49,399 nucleotides of DNA from Stenotrophomonas maltophilia (GCF_013464915.1 NZ_RAVT01000032.1:28102-77500); one strand, 5' to 3'. Numbered from the stretch's first letter, positions 24,907 to 34,598 are shown. Notes: generated from the sequence alone by a model not told the origin. Made by a program: numbers and translations.

Positions 24907-25659
24907 ATGACCCGCACTGTCCTGATTACCGGCGCCACGTCCGGCTTCGGCGCCGCCGCCGTCCACCGCTTCGCCCAGGCGGGCTGGAAGGTGATCGCCA
25001 CCGGCCGCCGCGGCGAGCGCCTGCAGCCGCTGGTCGACCGCTACGGCAAGGACGTAGTGCATGCCGCCGCCTTCGACATCCGCGATCCGATCGCGATGGA
25101 AGCCGCGCTGCTGGCGCTGCCGCCGGCCTTCGGTGACATCGACCTGCTGGTCAACAACGCCGGCCTGGCCCAGGGCACCGCGCCGGCGCAGAGCGCCAAG
25201 CTGTCGGACTGGACCACCATGATCGACACCAACATCACCGCCCTGGTGACCCTGACCCATCGCCTGCTGCCGCTGCTGGTCGAGCGCAAGGGCGCGATCA
25301 TCAACATCTCCTCGGTGGCAGGCGTGTACCCGTACCCGGGCGGCAATGCCTATGGCGGCACCAAGGCCTTCGTCAGCCAGTTCTCGCTGGGCCTGCGTTC
25401 GGACCTGCACGGTACCGGCGTGCGCGTGACCACGATCGAGCCGGGCATGGCCGAAACCGAGTTCACCGTGGTGCGTACCCATGGCGACCAGGCTGCGTCG
25501 GACAAGCTCTATACCGGCGCCAACCCGATGACCGCAGAGGACATCGCCGAGCAGATCTTCTGGGTGGCCACGCTGCCGCCGCACCTGAACATCAATCGCC
25601 TGGAACTGATGCCGGTCAGCCAGTCGTTTGCCGGCTTCCAGGTCGCCCGCGAAGGCTGA
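24907..25659 (+). CDS. SDR family oxidoreductase (YdfG-like)
   Basis: The 250-aa short-chain dehydrogenase has a nucleotide site TGATSGFGAAA with an Arg-rich segment after beta-2 (ATGRRGERL), suggesting NADP preference. The NNAG motif is in LLVNNAGLAQG, the catalytic Ser in INISSVAGVYPYPGG and the YxxxK in AYGGTKAFV. The sequence is close to E. coli YdfG, a 3-hydroxy acid or malonic semialdehyde dehydrogenase. A GGAG motif precedes the ATG by seven bases. It is monocistronic, and a cluster of GTAG palindromes and a terminator follow. Confidence 0.92.
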   Translation: MTRTVLITGATSGFGAAAVHRFAQAGWKVIATGRRGERLQPLVDRYGKDVVHAAAFDIRDPIAMEAALLALPPAFGDIDLLVNNAGLAQGTAPAQSAKLSDWTTMIDTNITALVTLTHRLLPLLVERKGAIINISSVAGVYPYPGGNAYGGTKAFVSQFSLGLRSDLHGTGVRVTTIEPGMAETEFTVVRTHGDQAASDKLYTGANPMTAEDIAEQIFWVATLPPHLNINRLELMPVSQSFAGFQVAREG

Positions 25660-25676
25660 CCCGCGCCGTGCGTCCT

Positions 25677-25773
25677 GTAGAGCCGAGCCCATGCTCGGCT
25701 GCTTTTGCCGTTTGTAGAGCCGAGCCCATGCTCGGCTGCTTTCAACAGAAGCCGAGCGTGGGCTCGGCTCTAC
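25677..25773. repeat. Cluster of three SMAG palindromes, two direct and one inverted
   Basis: Two direct GTAG copies (25677-25702 and 25714-25739) are followed by an inverted copy (25750-25773). All use the stem GAGCCGAGC / GCTCGGCT-like bases with central CAT or CGT differences. The second and third form an inverted doublet. This is the densest SMAG cluster in the window. Confidence 0.85.
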
Positions 25774-25782
25774 ACAGACAAA

Positions 25783-25809
25783 AAAAAGCCGGGCAATGCC
25801 CGGCTTTTT
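25783..25809. terminator. Bidirectional intrinsic terminator
   Basis: AAAAAGCCGGGC (25783-25794), an AAT loop and GCCCGGCTTTTT (25798-25809) give a perfect 12-bp stem including A/T flanks on both sides. It terminates the SDR gene on the plus strand and the argS-SPOR unit on the minus strand. Confidence 0.92.
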
Positions 25810-25827
25810 CCATTTGGATCCGACAGA

Positions 25828-26733
25828 TCACTGCGCCTTGATCGCCATCGCCTGCAGGCCGGTGCCATCCAGCTTCTGCTTGGCTTCAGACAGTTCGCCA
25901 GCGCTGCCATACGGTCCCATGCGCACGCGGTACACGGTCTTGCCGTTGATCTGTGCCGACTCCACGCGTGCGGCAAGTCCCATCATCGCCAGCTTGGCCT
26001 TGGTCGCTTCGGCATCGCCGGAGGCACCGAAGGCGCCTGCCTGCAGGATGTAGCGTGCGTTGTCGGCGGCCGCCGGTGCGGCAGCGGCCGGGGTACCCGC
26101 CGTTGCCGGTGCAGTTTCCGTGCGCGCTGCCGGAGTGGCCGCGGCGGTGCTGGTCGAGGCCGGGGCCGTGCTGGCTGGCGGCGTTGCCGCGGCCGGACGT
26201 TCACTCAGCGGTGCCGGCAGCGGGCGGCTGGTGGCGGTCACCTGCGCGGTGCTGGACACGCTGGCGGTGGCCGCCGGTGCCGGTGCGGTGGTGGTCGCCG
26301 GCGGAACCGGCTTGCCTTCCAGCGCAGCCTGCGCGCGTGATGCTTCGGCCTTGGCCCGGCGCTGCTCTTCGGCACGTGCGCTGGCGGCCAGTTCGGCGTC
26401 GGACATCTCGACTTCCTTGCCCGGCAGCAGGGTGTAGAAGTCGTACTGGGTGGCGGCCGGCTTTTCCGGTTCGGCCGGCTTCGGCGTAGCCGGCTGCGCG
26501 GCCGGCTGGGTGCCGACATCGCTGTCGGCATCTGCGACCGGGGCCGGCTGCGCGTTCGGGTTCGGCTGCGGACCGGCGCGCAGGAAGCCATCGCCCTCGC
26601 CCTTGAACAGGTTCGGCGCCGCCAGGAACACCACGGCCGCGATCGCTACACCGGCAACCAGCCACACCCATCCGGGTGTGCCCTGGCTGCCGCTGTTGCG
26701 TCGTGCCTGGCTTTTGCCGCGTCGTGCTGCCAT
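25828..26733 (-). CDS. SPOR domain protein, FtsN-like
   Basis: This 301-aa bitopic protein has a basic N-terminal cytoplasmic tail (MAARRGKSQARRNSG) and one membrane helix (WLVAGVAIAAVVFLAAP). A long Ala/Pro-rich, disordered periplasmic linker follows, then a C-terminal SPOR domain (about residues 222-300, ARYILQAGAFGASGDAEATKAKL and TVYRVRMGPYG). SPOR domains bind denuded glycan at the division septum. It lies downstream of argS, the same neighbourhood as the FtsN-like gene in pseudomonads, so a role in cell division is likely. The linker is composition-biased and will vary between strains. Confidence 0.88.
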   Translation of the reverse strand: MAARRGKSQARRNSGSQGTPGWVWLVAGVAIAAVVFLAAPNLFKGEGDGFLRAGPQPNPNAQPAPVADADSDVGTQPAAQPATPKPAEPEKPAATQYDFYTLLPGKEVEMSDAELAASARAEEQRRAKAEASRAQAALEGKPVPPATTTAPAPAATASVSSTAQVTATSRPLPAPLSERPAAATPPASTAPASTSTAAATPAARTETAPATAGTPAAAAPAAADNARYILQAGAFGASGDAEATKAKLAMMGLAARVESAQINGKTVYRVRMGPYGSAGELSEAKQKLDGTGLQAMAIKAQ

Positions 26734-26754
26734 GTGTACTGCGTCTCCTGATGC

Positions 26755-28443
26755 TTACATTTTTTCCGGGGCGCTGACGCCCAGGAGTTCGAGGCCATTG
26801 GCCAGTACCTGGCGCGCCGCACAGGCCAGGGTCAGCTTGGCGTTGCGGTCGGCGGCGTCATCCACCAGCACCGGCGTCCCGTGATACCACGTGTGGAACG
26901 CGTGCGCCAATTCACGCAGGTACTGCGCCACCAGATGCGGTTCCAGCGCCACGCCGGCCGCTTCCACCACTTCCGGATACCGCGAGATCTCGTTCATCAG
27001 CAGCAGCGAGGCGTCGTCGGCCAGGCGGCCGAGGTTGGCCAGGCCGTTGCCCTGTTCGTACACCAGGCCCTTCTCCTGCGCCTGGCGCAGCAGGCTGCAG
27101 ACGCGGGCATGCGCGTACTGCACGTAGAACACCGGGTTGTCGTTGCTCTGCTGGCGGGCCAGGTCGATGTCGAAGGTCAGCTGCGAATCGGGCTTGCGCG
27201 CGATCAGGAACCAGCGGGTCGCATCGCGGCCGGCTTCCTCGATCAGGTCGCGCAGGGTGAAGTAGCTGCCGGCACGCTTGGACAGCTTCACTTCCTCGCC
27301 GCCGCGCATGACGGTGACCATCTGGTGCAGCACGTATTCCGGCCAGCCCTGCGGGATGCCCACTTCCATCGCCTGCAGGCCGGCGCGAACGCGGGCCAGC
27401 GAGCCGTGGTGGTCGGCACCCAGCTCGGTGATCGCGCGCTCGTAGCCACGCTGCCACTTGGACAGGTGGTAGGCCACGTCCGGCACGAAGTAGGTGAAGG
27501 TGCCGTCGGACTTGCGCATCACGCGGTCCTTGTCGTCACCGAAGTCGGTGCTGCGCAGCCACAGCGCGCCACCTTCCTCGTAGGTGTGGCCCGAGGCCTG
27601 CAGCTTGGCCACCGCTTCGGCCACCTTGCCGTCGGCGTACAGCGAGCTTTCCAGGAAGTAGATGTCGAAGTCGACACCGAACGCAGCCAGGTCCAGGTTC
27701 TGCTCGTTGCGCAGGTAGGCCACGGCGAAGCGGCGGATCGCCTGCATGTCGTCCGGGTCCTTGGCGCCAACCACGGTGCTGCCTTCCAGGTCGACGCTGG
27801 CGCCGGCCATGTAGGCGCGGGCGACGTCGGCGATGTATTCGCCGCGGTAGCCGCCTTCCGGCCAGCCGTCCTGGTCCGGCGCGATGCCCTTGATCCGTGC
27901 CTGGGTGGACAGTGCCAGGTTCTCGATCTGGACGCCGGCGTCGTTGTAGTAGAACTCGCGCTTGGCGTTCCAGCCGTTGGCATCGAGCACGCGCGCCACG
28001 CAGTCGCCGATTGCCGCCGCGCGGCCATGGCCGACATGCAGCGGGCCGGTCGGGTTGGCCGACACGTACTCCACGCCCACCGTGCGGCCATTGCCGGACA
28101 GGTTGCGGCCGTAGTCGTGGGCTTCCTTGATGACCGAAGCGGCTTCGCGCTGGTACGCGGCCGGGGCCAGGTGGAAGTTGATGAAGCCGGGGCCGGCGAT
28201 CTCGACCTTGCTCACGTCCTCGCTGCGCGGCAGCGCCTCGACCAGCGCCTGTGCCAGTGCGCGCGGATTGCTGCGCGCGGCCTTGGCCAGCAGCATCGCG
28301 GCATTGGTGGCGAAGTCGCCGTGGTCACGGGTCTTCGGGCGCTCGACCACGAAGTCCGGCGGCAGGGAGTCGGCGGGCAGGGTGCCATTGGCGCGCAAGG
28401 CTTCGATGCCTTGGCTGATCAGGGCGCGGAGGAGATTTTTCAC
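26755..28443 (-). CDS. argS: Arginyl-tRNA synthetase
   Basis: The 562-aa class I synthetase charges tRNA-Arg. It starts at a GTG ([16 protein letters not shown]); the longer frame to 28518 has no family similarity at its N-terminus. Visible motifs are the HIGH-type [18 protein letters not shown] and the KMSKS-like [13 protein letters not shown]. The C-terminal DALR anticodon-binding domain ends in [15 protein letters not shown]. The SPOR gene follows after 21 bp and is probably co-transcribed. Length and composition fit Xanthomonadaceae ArgS. Confidence 0.97.
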   Translation of the reverse strand: MKNLLRALISQGIEALRANGTLPADSLPPDFVVERPKTRDHGDFATNAAMLLAKAARSNPRALAQALVEALPRSEDVSKVEIAGPGFINFHLAPAAYQREAASVIKEAHDYGRNLSGNGRTVGVEYVSANPTGPLHVGHGRAAAIGDCVARVLDANGWNAKREFYYNDAGVQIENLALSTQARIKGIAPDQDGWPEGGYRGEYIADVARAYMAGASVDLEGSTVVGAKDPDDMQAIRRFAVAYLRNEQNLDLAAFGVDFDIYFLESSLYADGKVAEAVAKLQASGHTYEEGGALWLRSTDFGDDKDRVMRKSDGTFTYFVPDVAYHLSKWQRGYERAITELGADHHGSLARVRAGLQAMEVGIPQGWPEYVLHQMVTVMRGGEEVKLSKRAGSYFTLRDLIEEAGRDATRWFLIARKPDSQLTFDIDLARQQSNDNPVFYVQYAHARVCSLLRQAQEKGLVYEQGNGLANLGRLADDASLLLMNEISRYPEVVEAAGVALEPHLVAQYLRELAHAFHTWYHGTPVLVDDAADRNAKLTLACAARQVLANGLELLGVSAPEKM

Positions 28444-28556
28444 GAGGCCTGCTGTGAGAATGAGCGGCGGAATCGCCCATTTTAGCGCAGATACCCGCGC
28501 CCACGCTGACCAGAACATGCCAGTGGGGGCGGCCGATGGCCCTTGCCGGGCCGCGC

Positions 28557-29261
28557 TCAGCCGAACAGGCGGGGTTGGAGTTGGGCCAGCAGGCCTCGTT
28601 CAGCAAACGAAACGGGACGGCCCTCGCCAACCACGAAATGGTCCAGCAGGCGTACGTCCACCATTGCCAGCGCCTGCTGCAGTTCGTCGGTGATGCGGGT
28701 ATCGGCGCTGGAAGGCTCCGGGTCGCCGGACGGGTGGTTGTGGCTGAGGATCACCGCCGCCGCGTTGTGCAGCAGGGCGCGCCGCACCACTTCGCGGGGG
28801 TAGACCGGGGCGGCGTTGATGGTGCCGTGGAACAGCTCTTCACAGGCAATCAGGCGGTGGCGGTTGTCCAGGAACAGGGCCATGAAGACCTCGCGGGCCT
28901 GGCCACGCAGCCGGTGCTGCAGGTAGCGGCCGACCGCCGCCGGGTTGTTGCCTACGGCCTCGCCGTGTTCCAGCTCGGCCGCCAGATAGCGATGGGCCAG
29001 CTCCAGCCCGGCAGCAAGCGTGCAACTGCGTGCCGGGCCGAGCCCGGGCAGGCGGGCCAGTTCGGCGGCGGGGCGGTCGAGCAGCACCCGCAACGGGCCG
29101 TGCGCCTGCAGCAGGTCGCGCGCGGTCTGCACGGCATCGCGGCCACCGAACCCGGAGCCGAGAAACAGCGCCAGCAGTTCGGCGTCGGAAAGTGCCGTGG
29201 GCCCGCGCGCGATCAACTTCTCGCGGGGGCGTTCCTGTTCGGGCCAGTCATGGATGGGCAT
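28557..29261 (-). CDS. radC: RadC family DNA repair protein
   Basis: The 234-aa product starts [18 protein letters not shown] helix-hairpin-helix segment ([18 protein letters not shown]) precedes the JAMM-like metal motif region [14 protein letters not shown], typical of RadC (UPF0758). Its biochemical role is still debated. Gene order radC next to coaBC-dut is widespread in proteobacteria; here a response-regulator gene is inserted between them. The frame upstream of 29261 is not used. Confidence 0.94.
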   Translation of the reverse strand: MPIHDWPEQERPREKLIARGPTALSDAELLALFLGSGFGGRDAVQTARDLLQAHGPLRVLLDRPAAELARLPGLGPARSCTLAAGLELAHRYLAAELEHGEAVGNNPAAVGRYLQHRLRGQAREVFMALFLDNRHRLIACEELFHGTINAAPVYPREVVRRALLHNAAAVILSHNHPSGDPEPSSADTRITDELQQALAMVDVRLLDHFVVGEGRPVSFAERGLLAQLQPRLFG

Positions 29262-29331
29262 GGACCCATCATCGCCAGTCCTGGCGATGGCTCCCATCGG
29301 GGTACGCCGCGGACCGGGGTCGGAGGTTGCC

Positions 29332-29958
29332 TCAGCCGCGCCGGGTCTGCAGGTAGTCGAACAGCTCCTGGTTGTTCTGCAGGCCCAGTTTGCGCTTGGC
29401 CTCGGCCTTCTGCCGGCTGATCGTCTTCGGGCTGCGCCCACAGCGCTCGGCGACTTCGTTCACGTTGAGACCAGCCGCCAGCAGCTCCAGCACTTCCTGC
29501 TCGCGTGCCGACAACGGCGCCGGTTCGCGTGGGAACAGCAGGTCGCGGGCCTGCAGGTGGTGGCGCAGCTGCTGGGAGACGAACACCTGCCCGACAAGCG
29601 CGGCATTCAGTGCCTGCGGCAGTTCGGAGAAATCGGCGCATTTGTCGACCAGGCCGTTGACGCCATCGCGCAGCAGGCCATCGAGCAGCCCGGGATGGCG
29701 CGCGCCGGTCAGCACCACCACCGGAAGCCCGGGGTAGCGGGTGTGCAGCGCATCGATCAGTTCCGGGCCATCCGGGCCGGTGCCCGGCATCGACAGGTCG
29801 GTCAGCACGGCATCGCATGGGCGATGGTCGACCATCTGCAGCAGCTCGGCGCCGTCACGGGCGCTGCCGACGATGTCCATCAGGTGGGTCTGCAGCACGA
29901 TGCGGATGCCGTGCAGGACCACGGGATGGTCGTCGGCGATGATGATGCGTGGGCGCAC
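29332..29958 (-). CDS. Orphan response regulator, NarL/LuxR type
   Basis: The 208-aa regulator starts at a GTG ([17 protein letters not shown]). Its receiver is complete: acidic pair D9-D10, phospho-acceptor D54 in [10 protein letters not shown] and the Lys in LVDKCADF. The LuxR HTH contains [20 protein letters not shown] and [17 protein letters not shown]. No histidine kinase lies nearby. It sits between radC and coaBC, which are usually neighbours, so it is an insertion relative to the common gene order. The C-terminal HTH resembles that of the regulator at 20199. Confidence 0.92.
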   Translation of the reverse strand: MRPRIIIADDHPVVLHGIRIVLQTHLMDIVGSARDGAELLQMVDHRPCDAVLTDLSMPGTGPDGPELIDALHTRYPGLPVVVLTGARHPGLLDGLLRDGVNGLVDKCADFSELPQALNAALVGQVFVSQQLRHHLQARDLLFPREPAPLSAREQEVLELLAAGLNVNEVAERCGRSPKTISRQKAEAKRKLGLQNNQELFDYLQTRRG

Positions 29959-30186
29959 GTGGCTCCTCGGAGATCGAACCGGCCACCGTGTGCGGCAGCC
30001 AGGGCCTGATTCTGCAAAAGCACTGGCCTGCAGAGGTATAGGAAAGGTCCGAAATCGATGCCGGTTGAATTCCCGCCCAGCCTGGGCGGAATCCATCTGC
30101 TGATAGCCGCCCGCTATGTGCACCGTGCACCGGGACATTACCGACCATCGGGTAAGCTAGCGCCCTCGTTTGCACAGGAATTCCAG

Positions 30187-31449
30187 GTGGCTGACTCCCC
30201 CAACGCTTCCCCCGCGCCGGCCCGCGCGCTGGAAGGTCAGAAACTGCTGTTGTGCGTCGGAGGCGGGATTGCGGCCTACAAGGCCCTGGAACTGGTGCGG
30301 CGCCTGCGCGACGCCGGTGCCCAGGTGCAGGTGGCGATGACCGCCGGTGCCCAGCAGTTCGTCACTCCGCTCAGTTTCCAGGCCCTGTCCGGGCAGCCCA
30401 CCCGCACCACGCTGTGGGACAGTGCTGCCGAACAGGCCATGGGCCACATCGAGCTGGCCCGCTGGGCCGACCGCATCGTGGTCGCCCCGGGTACCGCCGA
30501 TCTGCTGGCCCGGCTGGCCCAGGGCCACGCCGATGATCTGGTCAGCACCCTGTGCCTGGCCAGTACCGCGCCGCTGACGATCTGCCCGGCGATGAACCAC
30601 CGCATGTGGCTGCATCCGGCCACCCAGGCCAACATCGCCCTGCTGCGCCAGCGCGGCGCGCAGGTGATCGGTCCGGTCGACGGTCCGCTGGCCGAAGGCG
30701 AATCCGGTCCCGGCCGCCTGGCCGAACCGGGCGACATCGTCGCCGCGCTGGCCGCCAATGGCAGTACCACGGCGGCGGTTGCCGCACCGGAAACCCGCGC
30801 GCTGCAGGGCCTGCGCCTGCTGATCAGCGCTGGCCCGACCTATGAAGACATCGATCCGGTGCGCTACGTCGGCAACCGCAGCAGCGGCAAGATGGGCTTC
30901 GCCCTTGCCGCTGCCGCCGCCACGATGGGTGCGCAGGTGGTGCTGGTCAGCGGCCCGGTGCAGCTGCCGACGCCGCCCGGGGTGCAGCGCGTGGACGTGC
31001 GCTCGGCCGCGCAGATGCGCGATGCCGTGCTGAAGTCGCTGCCGGCCGACATCTATATCGGTGCCGCCGCGGTGTCCGACTACACACCGCGCCAGGTCGC
31101 GCCGCAGAAGCTGAAGAAGACCGCCGACAGCCAGTCGCTGGTGATCGAACTGGTGCGGACGCCGGACATCCTCGCCGAGGTCGCTGCACAGACGCAGTCG
31201 CTGAAGCTGGTGGTCGGCTTTGCCGCCGAAACCCACGACGTGGAGAAATATGCGCGTGGCAAGCTGGTCGACAAGCGCCTGGACCTGGTGATCGCCAACC
31301 AGGTCGGCATCAGCGGTGGCGGTTTCGAGAGTGACAACAACGCCGCCACGGCCTTCTGGCAGGACGGTGAACAGGTATTCCCGGCCACCTCCAAGCGCGA
31401 GCTGGCCGAACAACTGCTGGCGCTGATCGCGCGGAGACTCCAGGCATGA
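30187..31449 (+). CDS. coaBC: Bifunctional phosphopantothenoylcysteine decarboxylase/phosphopantothenate-cysteine ligase
   Basis: This 420-aa enzyme carries out the second and third steps of CoA synthesis from phosphopantothenate. The N-terminal flavoprotein domain (CoaC) has [16 protein letters not shown] and the active-site region NHRMW. The C-terminal ligase (CoaB) has [25 protein letters not shown], the cysteine-loop and the nucleotide region. It starts at a GTG after an AGGAA site seven bases away; the frame to 30058 is rejected. Its stop overlaps dut by ATGA, so the two genes are coupled. Confidence 0.96.
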   Translation: MADSPNASPAPARALEGQKLLLCVGGGIAAYKALELVRRLRDAGAQVQVAMTAGAQQFVTPLSFQALSGQPTRTTLWDSAAEQAMGHIELARWADRIVVAPGTADLLARLAQGHADDLVSTLCLASTAPLTICPAMNHRMWLHPATQANIALLRQRGAQVIGPVDGPLAEGESGPGRLAEPGDIVAALAANGSTTAAVAAPETRALQGLRLLISAGPTYEDIDPVRYVGNRSSGKMGFALAAAAATMGAQVVLVSGPVQLPTPPGVQRVDVRSAAQMRDAVLKSLPADIYIGAAAVSDYTPRQVAPQKLKKTADSQSLVIELVRTPDILAEVAAQTQSLKLVVGFAAETHDVEKYARGKLVDKRLDLVIANQVGISGGGFESDNNAATAFWQDGEQVFPATSKRELAEQLLALIARRLQA

Positions 31450-31919
31450 CCCAGGCTTTCACTTCCCAACCGCTGCAGGTCAAGCTGCTCGATCCGCGTT
31501 TCGGCGACAGCTGGCCGCTGCCGGCCTACGCCACCGAAGCCAGCGCCGGCATGGACCTGCGCGCGGCGCTGGATACCGCGCTGACCCTGCAGCCGGGCGA
31601 CACCGCGCTGGTACCCAGCGGCCTGGCCATCCATATCGCCGATCCGCACCTGTGCGCGGTGATCCTGCCGCGTTCCGGGCTCGGCCATCGCCACGGCATC
31701 GTGCTGGGCAACGGCACCGGCCTGATCGACGCCGACTACCAGGGCCCGTTGCTGATCAGTGTCTGGAACCGTGGCCGCGAGGCCTTCACCATCGAGCCGG
31801 GCGATCGCATCGCGCAGCTGGTGGTCGTGCCGATTGCCCGCGTCAGCCTGCAGGTGGTGGATACTTTCACCGACAGCGTGCGGGGAACGGGTGGATTCGG
31901 CCATACCGGGGTGCGTTGA
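31446..31919 (+). CDS. dut: dUTP diphosphatase
   Basis: The 157-aa trimeric dUTPase hydrolyses dUTP to dUMP and pyrophosphate, keeping uracil out of DNA and feeding thymidylate synthesis. Motif 1 ([11 protein letters not shown]), motif 2 ([11 protein letters not shown]), motif 3 ([13 protein letters not shown]), motif 4 ([13 protein letters not shown]) and motif 5 ([10 protein letters not shown]) are all present. The start overlaps the coaBC stop. The phosphomannomutase gene follows after 12 bp, so coaBC-dut-algC form one unit, as in pseudomonads. Confidence 0.97.
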   Translation: MTQAFTSQPLQVKLLDPRFGDSWPLPAYATEASAGMDLRAALDTALTLQPGDTALVPSGLAIHIADPHLCAVILPRSGLGHRHGIVLGNGTGLIDADYQGPLLISVWNRGREAFTIEPGDRIAQLVVVPIARVSLQVVDTFTDSVRGTGGFGHTGVR

Positions 31920-31931
31920 CGGGGGACATTG

Positions 31932-34277
31932 ATGAGCGGCATCGGGGAAGGGCAGCGGGAACGGTCGTTGGGACGCAGTGCGCCACTGCTGGGGGTGCTG
32001 CTGGTTCTGCTCGCCGGCTGGTTCGGATGGAGCGCGGTGCAGCAATGGCGGCAGGAGGCCAATGGCCAGGCGCTGGAAGAAGCGCGTGACCAGGCCGTGC
32101 AGGGCCTGCAGGAGGCGGCTGCCGGCCAGCTGAAGCAGCTGCAGCAGCAGTTGAAGAGCGAACGCGTGCAGCAGGCACTGCAGGCCGGTGACGCCGCCGC
32201 GGCAGCGCTGGCCGTACGCGAGAGCTGGACCGGGGTGGAGCAGGTTGAAGTGCTGGGCGCCGATCTGGCCACGGCCTATGCCGACCCGGCCACCTTCGGC
32301 TATGCACGCCTGGCCCTGCTGGAAGAAGCGCTGGCCGAGGGCAAGCCGGGCCTGCGCGTGGTGCGCGATGCAGGTGGCAATCGACTTGGTCTGGCGGCAC
32401 CGGTGCAGCTGGGCAGCCTTGGCCCGGCCGTGCTCTACGTGCGCCAGCCATTGCTGCGGCTGACCTCGCCGCTGGACCAGGTGAGCGCCCCGTCCACCGG
32501 TTTCCTCGGCCTGCGCCAAGGCGCGCATGACCTCGTGGCCCAGGGCGACGCCGGCCTGGCCGAGAGCGCCGAAGCGCTGGCGCGCCCGGTTCCGGGCACG
32601 CCGTTGCGGCTGGTGGCGGCCGTACCCAACGTCGAAGCCGGTCCACTGGGCCTGGGATCGCTGGCCAGTGCCATCGTCGCGCTGCTGCTGGCCTTTGTCG
32701 CCGTGTTGCTGGTGGTCGGTCGCGGCCGCTTGCCGAAGACCCTGCCGCTGCCGCGTCGCGCCGCTGCGGCCGAAGCCGATCACGGCCCGACGCTGAGCGA
32801 GAGCCTGCAGATGGCGCCGCCGCCGGTGGCCGCTGCCAGCGCCGAGGAAAGTGCGCCACCGCCGCCACCGCCGGTCCCGGCCGGGGAACTGGCCGCCGGC
32901 ATCTTCCGCGCCTATGACATCCGTGGCGTGGTCGGCAGCGAACTGACGCCGAAGACCGCCGCGCTGATCGGCCAGGCCATCGGCACCGTGGCGCTGGAAC
33001 AGGGCCTGCGCGAGGTGGTGATCGGCCGTGATGGCCGTCTGTCCGGCCCGGAACTGGCGGCGGGATTGGCCGAGGGCCTGCGTCGCACCGGTTGCGCGGT
33101 GATCGACATCGGCCTGGCACCGACCCCGGTCGTCTATTACGCCGCCTTCCATCTGCGTACCGGCACCTGCGTGGCGGTCACCGGCAGTCACAACCCGCCC
33201 GAGTACAACGGCTTCAAGGTGGTCATCGGCGGCGAGACGCTGTCCGGCGATGCCATCACAGATCTCTACCAGCGCATCGTCGAGGGTCGCCTGGTGCAGG
33301 CGGCCGAGCCGGGCGACTACCAGCAGCGCGATGTCAGTGCCGACTACATCCAGCGTATCGCCGACGACGTGCAGCTGGACCGCCCGTTGAAGGTCGTGGC
33401 CGATGCCGGCAACGGCGTCGCTGGTGCGCTCGCACCGCAGCTGCTGGAAGCCATCGGCGCCGAAGTCATCCCGCTGTACTGCGATGTCGACGGTACCTTC
33501 CCCAACCATCATCCCGACCCCAGCGAACCGGCCAACCTGGAAGACCTGGTGCAGACGGTCAAGCGCTTCGGCGCCGACCTCGGCGTGGCCTTTGATGGCG
33601 ACGGCGATCGCCTGGGCGTGGTCACCGGCGAAGGCAGGATTATCTATGCCGACCGCCTGCTGATGCTGTTTGCCGCCGATGTGCTGATGCGCAACCCGGG
33701 CGCGATGGTGATCTACGACGTGAAGTGCACCGGCAAGCTGTCCGACCACGTGCTGCGCAATGGTGGCAGCCCGCTGATGTGGAAGACCGGGCACTCGCTG
33801 ATGAAGGCGAAGATGCGCGAGACCGATGCCGAACTGGCCGGCGAGATGAGCGGCCACTTCTTCTTCAAGGAGCGCTGGTTCGGTTTCGACGACGGCCTGT
33901 ATGCCGCCGCGCGACTGCTGGAGATCCTGGCCCAGCGCGAGGAAACCCCGGACGAGGTGCTGGCCGAACTGCCGGAGATGGTGGCTACGCCGGAACTGAA
34001 GGTGCCGGTGGCCGAAGGTACGCCGCACGCGCTGGTGGCGATGCTGGTGGCAGCGGCGCAGTCGCCGGACAACCCGTACGTGGGTGGCCGGCTGTCGACC
34101 ATCGATGGCCTGCGTGTCGACTTCCCCGATGGTTGGGGGCTGGTGCGTGCCTCCAACACCACGCCGGTGCTGGTGCTGCGCTTCGAGGGCAATGACGAGG
34201 TGGCGCTGGAACGCATCCAGGCGCTGTTCCGCAGCCAACTGCAGCCGGTGCTGGGCGACACCCCGCTGGGGTTCTGA
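31932..34277 (+). CDS. Phosphomannomutase/phosphoglucomutase with N-terminal membrane extension
   Basis: The 781-aa protein joins two parts. Residues 1-320 have a membrane helix (LLGVLLVLLAGWFGWSAV), a Gln-rich coiled-coil and extracytoplasmic region, and a second helix (ASAIVALLLAFVAVLLVVG). Residues 325-781 form a complete AlgC/XanA-type enzyme with active-site Ser in VTGSHNPPEYNGFK, metal loop FDGDGDRLG and sugar loop GEMSGHFFF. It converts mannose-6-P and glucose-6-P to the 1-phosphates for LPS and exopolysaccharide. The extension places the enzyme on the membrane. AlgC-type genes next to dut are conserved in pseudomonads; a symbol such as algC or xanA is not assigned here. Confidence 0.93.
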   Translation: MSGIGEGQRERSLGRSAPLLGVLLVLLAGWFGWSAVQQWRQEANGQALEEARDQAVQGLQEAAAGQLKQLQQQLKSERVQQALQAGDAAAAALAVRESWTGVEQVEVLGADLATAYADPATFGYARLALLEEALAEGKPGLRVVRDAGGNRLGLAAPVQLGSLGPAVLYVRQPLLRLTSPLDQVSAPSTGFLGLRQGAHDLVAQGDAGLAESAEALARPVPGTPLRLVAAVPNVEAGPLGLGSLASAIVALLLAFVAVLLVVGRGRLPKTLPLPRRAAAAEADHGPTLSESLQMAPPPVAAASAEESAPPPPPPVPAGELAAGIFRAYDIRGVVGSELTPKTAALIGQAIGTVALEQGLREVVIGRDGRLSGPELAAGLAEGLRRTGCAVIDIGLAPTPVVYYAAFHLRTGTCVAVTGSHNPPEYNGFKVVIGGETLSGDAITDLYQRIVEGRLVQAAEPGDYQQRDVSADYIQRIADDVQLDRPLKVVADAGNGVAGALAPQLLEAIGAEVIPLYCDVDGTFPNHHPDPSEPANLEDLVQTVKRFGADLGVAFDGDGDRLGVVTGEGRIIYADRLLMLFAADVLMRNPGAMVIYDVKCTGKLSDHVLRNGGSPLMWKTGHSLMKAKMRETDAELAGEMSGHFFFKERWFGFDDGLYAAARLLEILAQREETPDEVLAELPEMVATPELKVPVAEGTPHALVAMLVAAAQSPDNPYVGGRLSTIDGLRVDFPDGWGLVRASNTTPVLVLRFEGNDEVALERIQALFRSQLQPVLGDTPLGF

Positions 34278-34307
34278 GCTGGGGCCGGGCTGCGCCCGGC
34301 ACCCGCG

Positions 34308-34332
34308 GTAGTGCCGGCCGCTGGCCGGCAAC
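34308..34332. repeat. SMAG-type GTAG palindrome
   Basis: GTAG followed by TGCCGGCC, a GCT loop and GGCCGGCA. It lies 30 bp after the phosphomannomutase stop and may help end transcription. Confidence 0.7.
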
Positions 34333-34369
34333 CTCAGCGACAACGGCAGAAGCTGGCATTCCGTGGGAT

Positions 34370-34550
34370 GGTGGGGCGGTGTCGAAGTGCGGGGACGCCG
34401 CAAGTACGTCCATGTAGCCTTGGCATCCGCTTGCTCGTGTGCGCAGTCCTGCGCACACGGCAAGACCGGGGTTGGGCGTCCTGCCCAACCCGCCCGAGGC
34501 ATGCCTAGGGCCCATGCGGCTGACACCCCGCACTCCGACACCGCCCCACC
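34370..34550. repeat. Nested inverted-repeat element (25-bp terminal inverted repeats, two inner hairpins)
   Basis: The left end (34370-34394) and the reverse complement of the right end (34526-34550) share 24 of 25 bases, beginning GGTGGGGCGGTGTCG. Inside lie two perfect hairpins: CGTGTGCGCA / TGCGCACACG (34436-34459) and GGTTGGGC / GCCCAACC (34470-34490). Further partly matching arms (CATG...CCTTGGCATCC on the left against CATG...CCTAGGCATGCC on the right strand) make the unit a cloverleaf-like imperfect palindrome of about 181 bp. It encodes no protein. It could be a miniature mobile element or structured RNA. I see no target-site duplication. Confidence 0.75.
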
Positions 34551-34574
34551 CCTGACAATTGCCTGGAGCTGTTG

Positions 34575-34598
34575 GTAGGTGTCGACCTTGGTCGACAC
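34575..34598. repeat. SMAG-type GTAG palindrome at kdpE end
   Basis: GTAG is followed by GTGTCGACC, a TT loop and GGTCGACAC, ending 5 bp from the kdpE stop (34603). It probably acts as the end-of-operon hairpin for kdp. Confidence 0.7.

Noticed and set aside
31080..34598. Very long minus-strand open frame (over 1100 codons) across coaBC, dut and the phosphomannomutase
   Set aside because: It is antisense to three well-supported genes, is rich in Gln/His/Arg/Ala, and has no recognisable domain. Such frames are common opposite high-GC codons.
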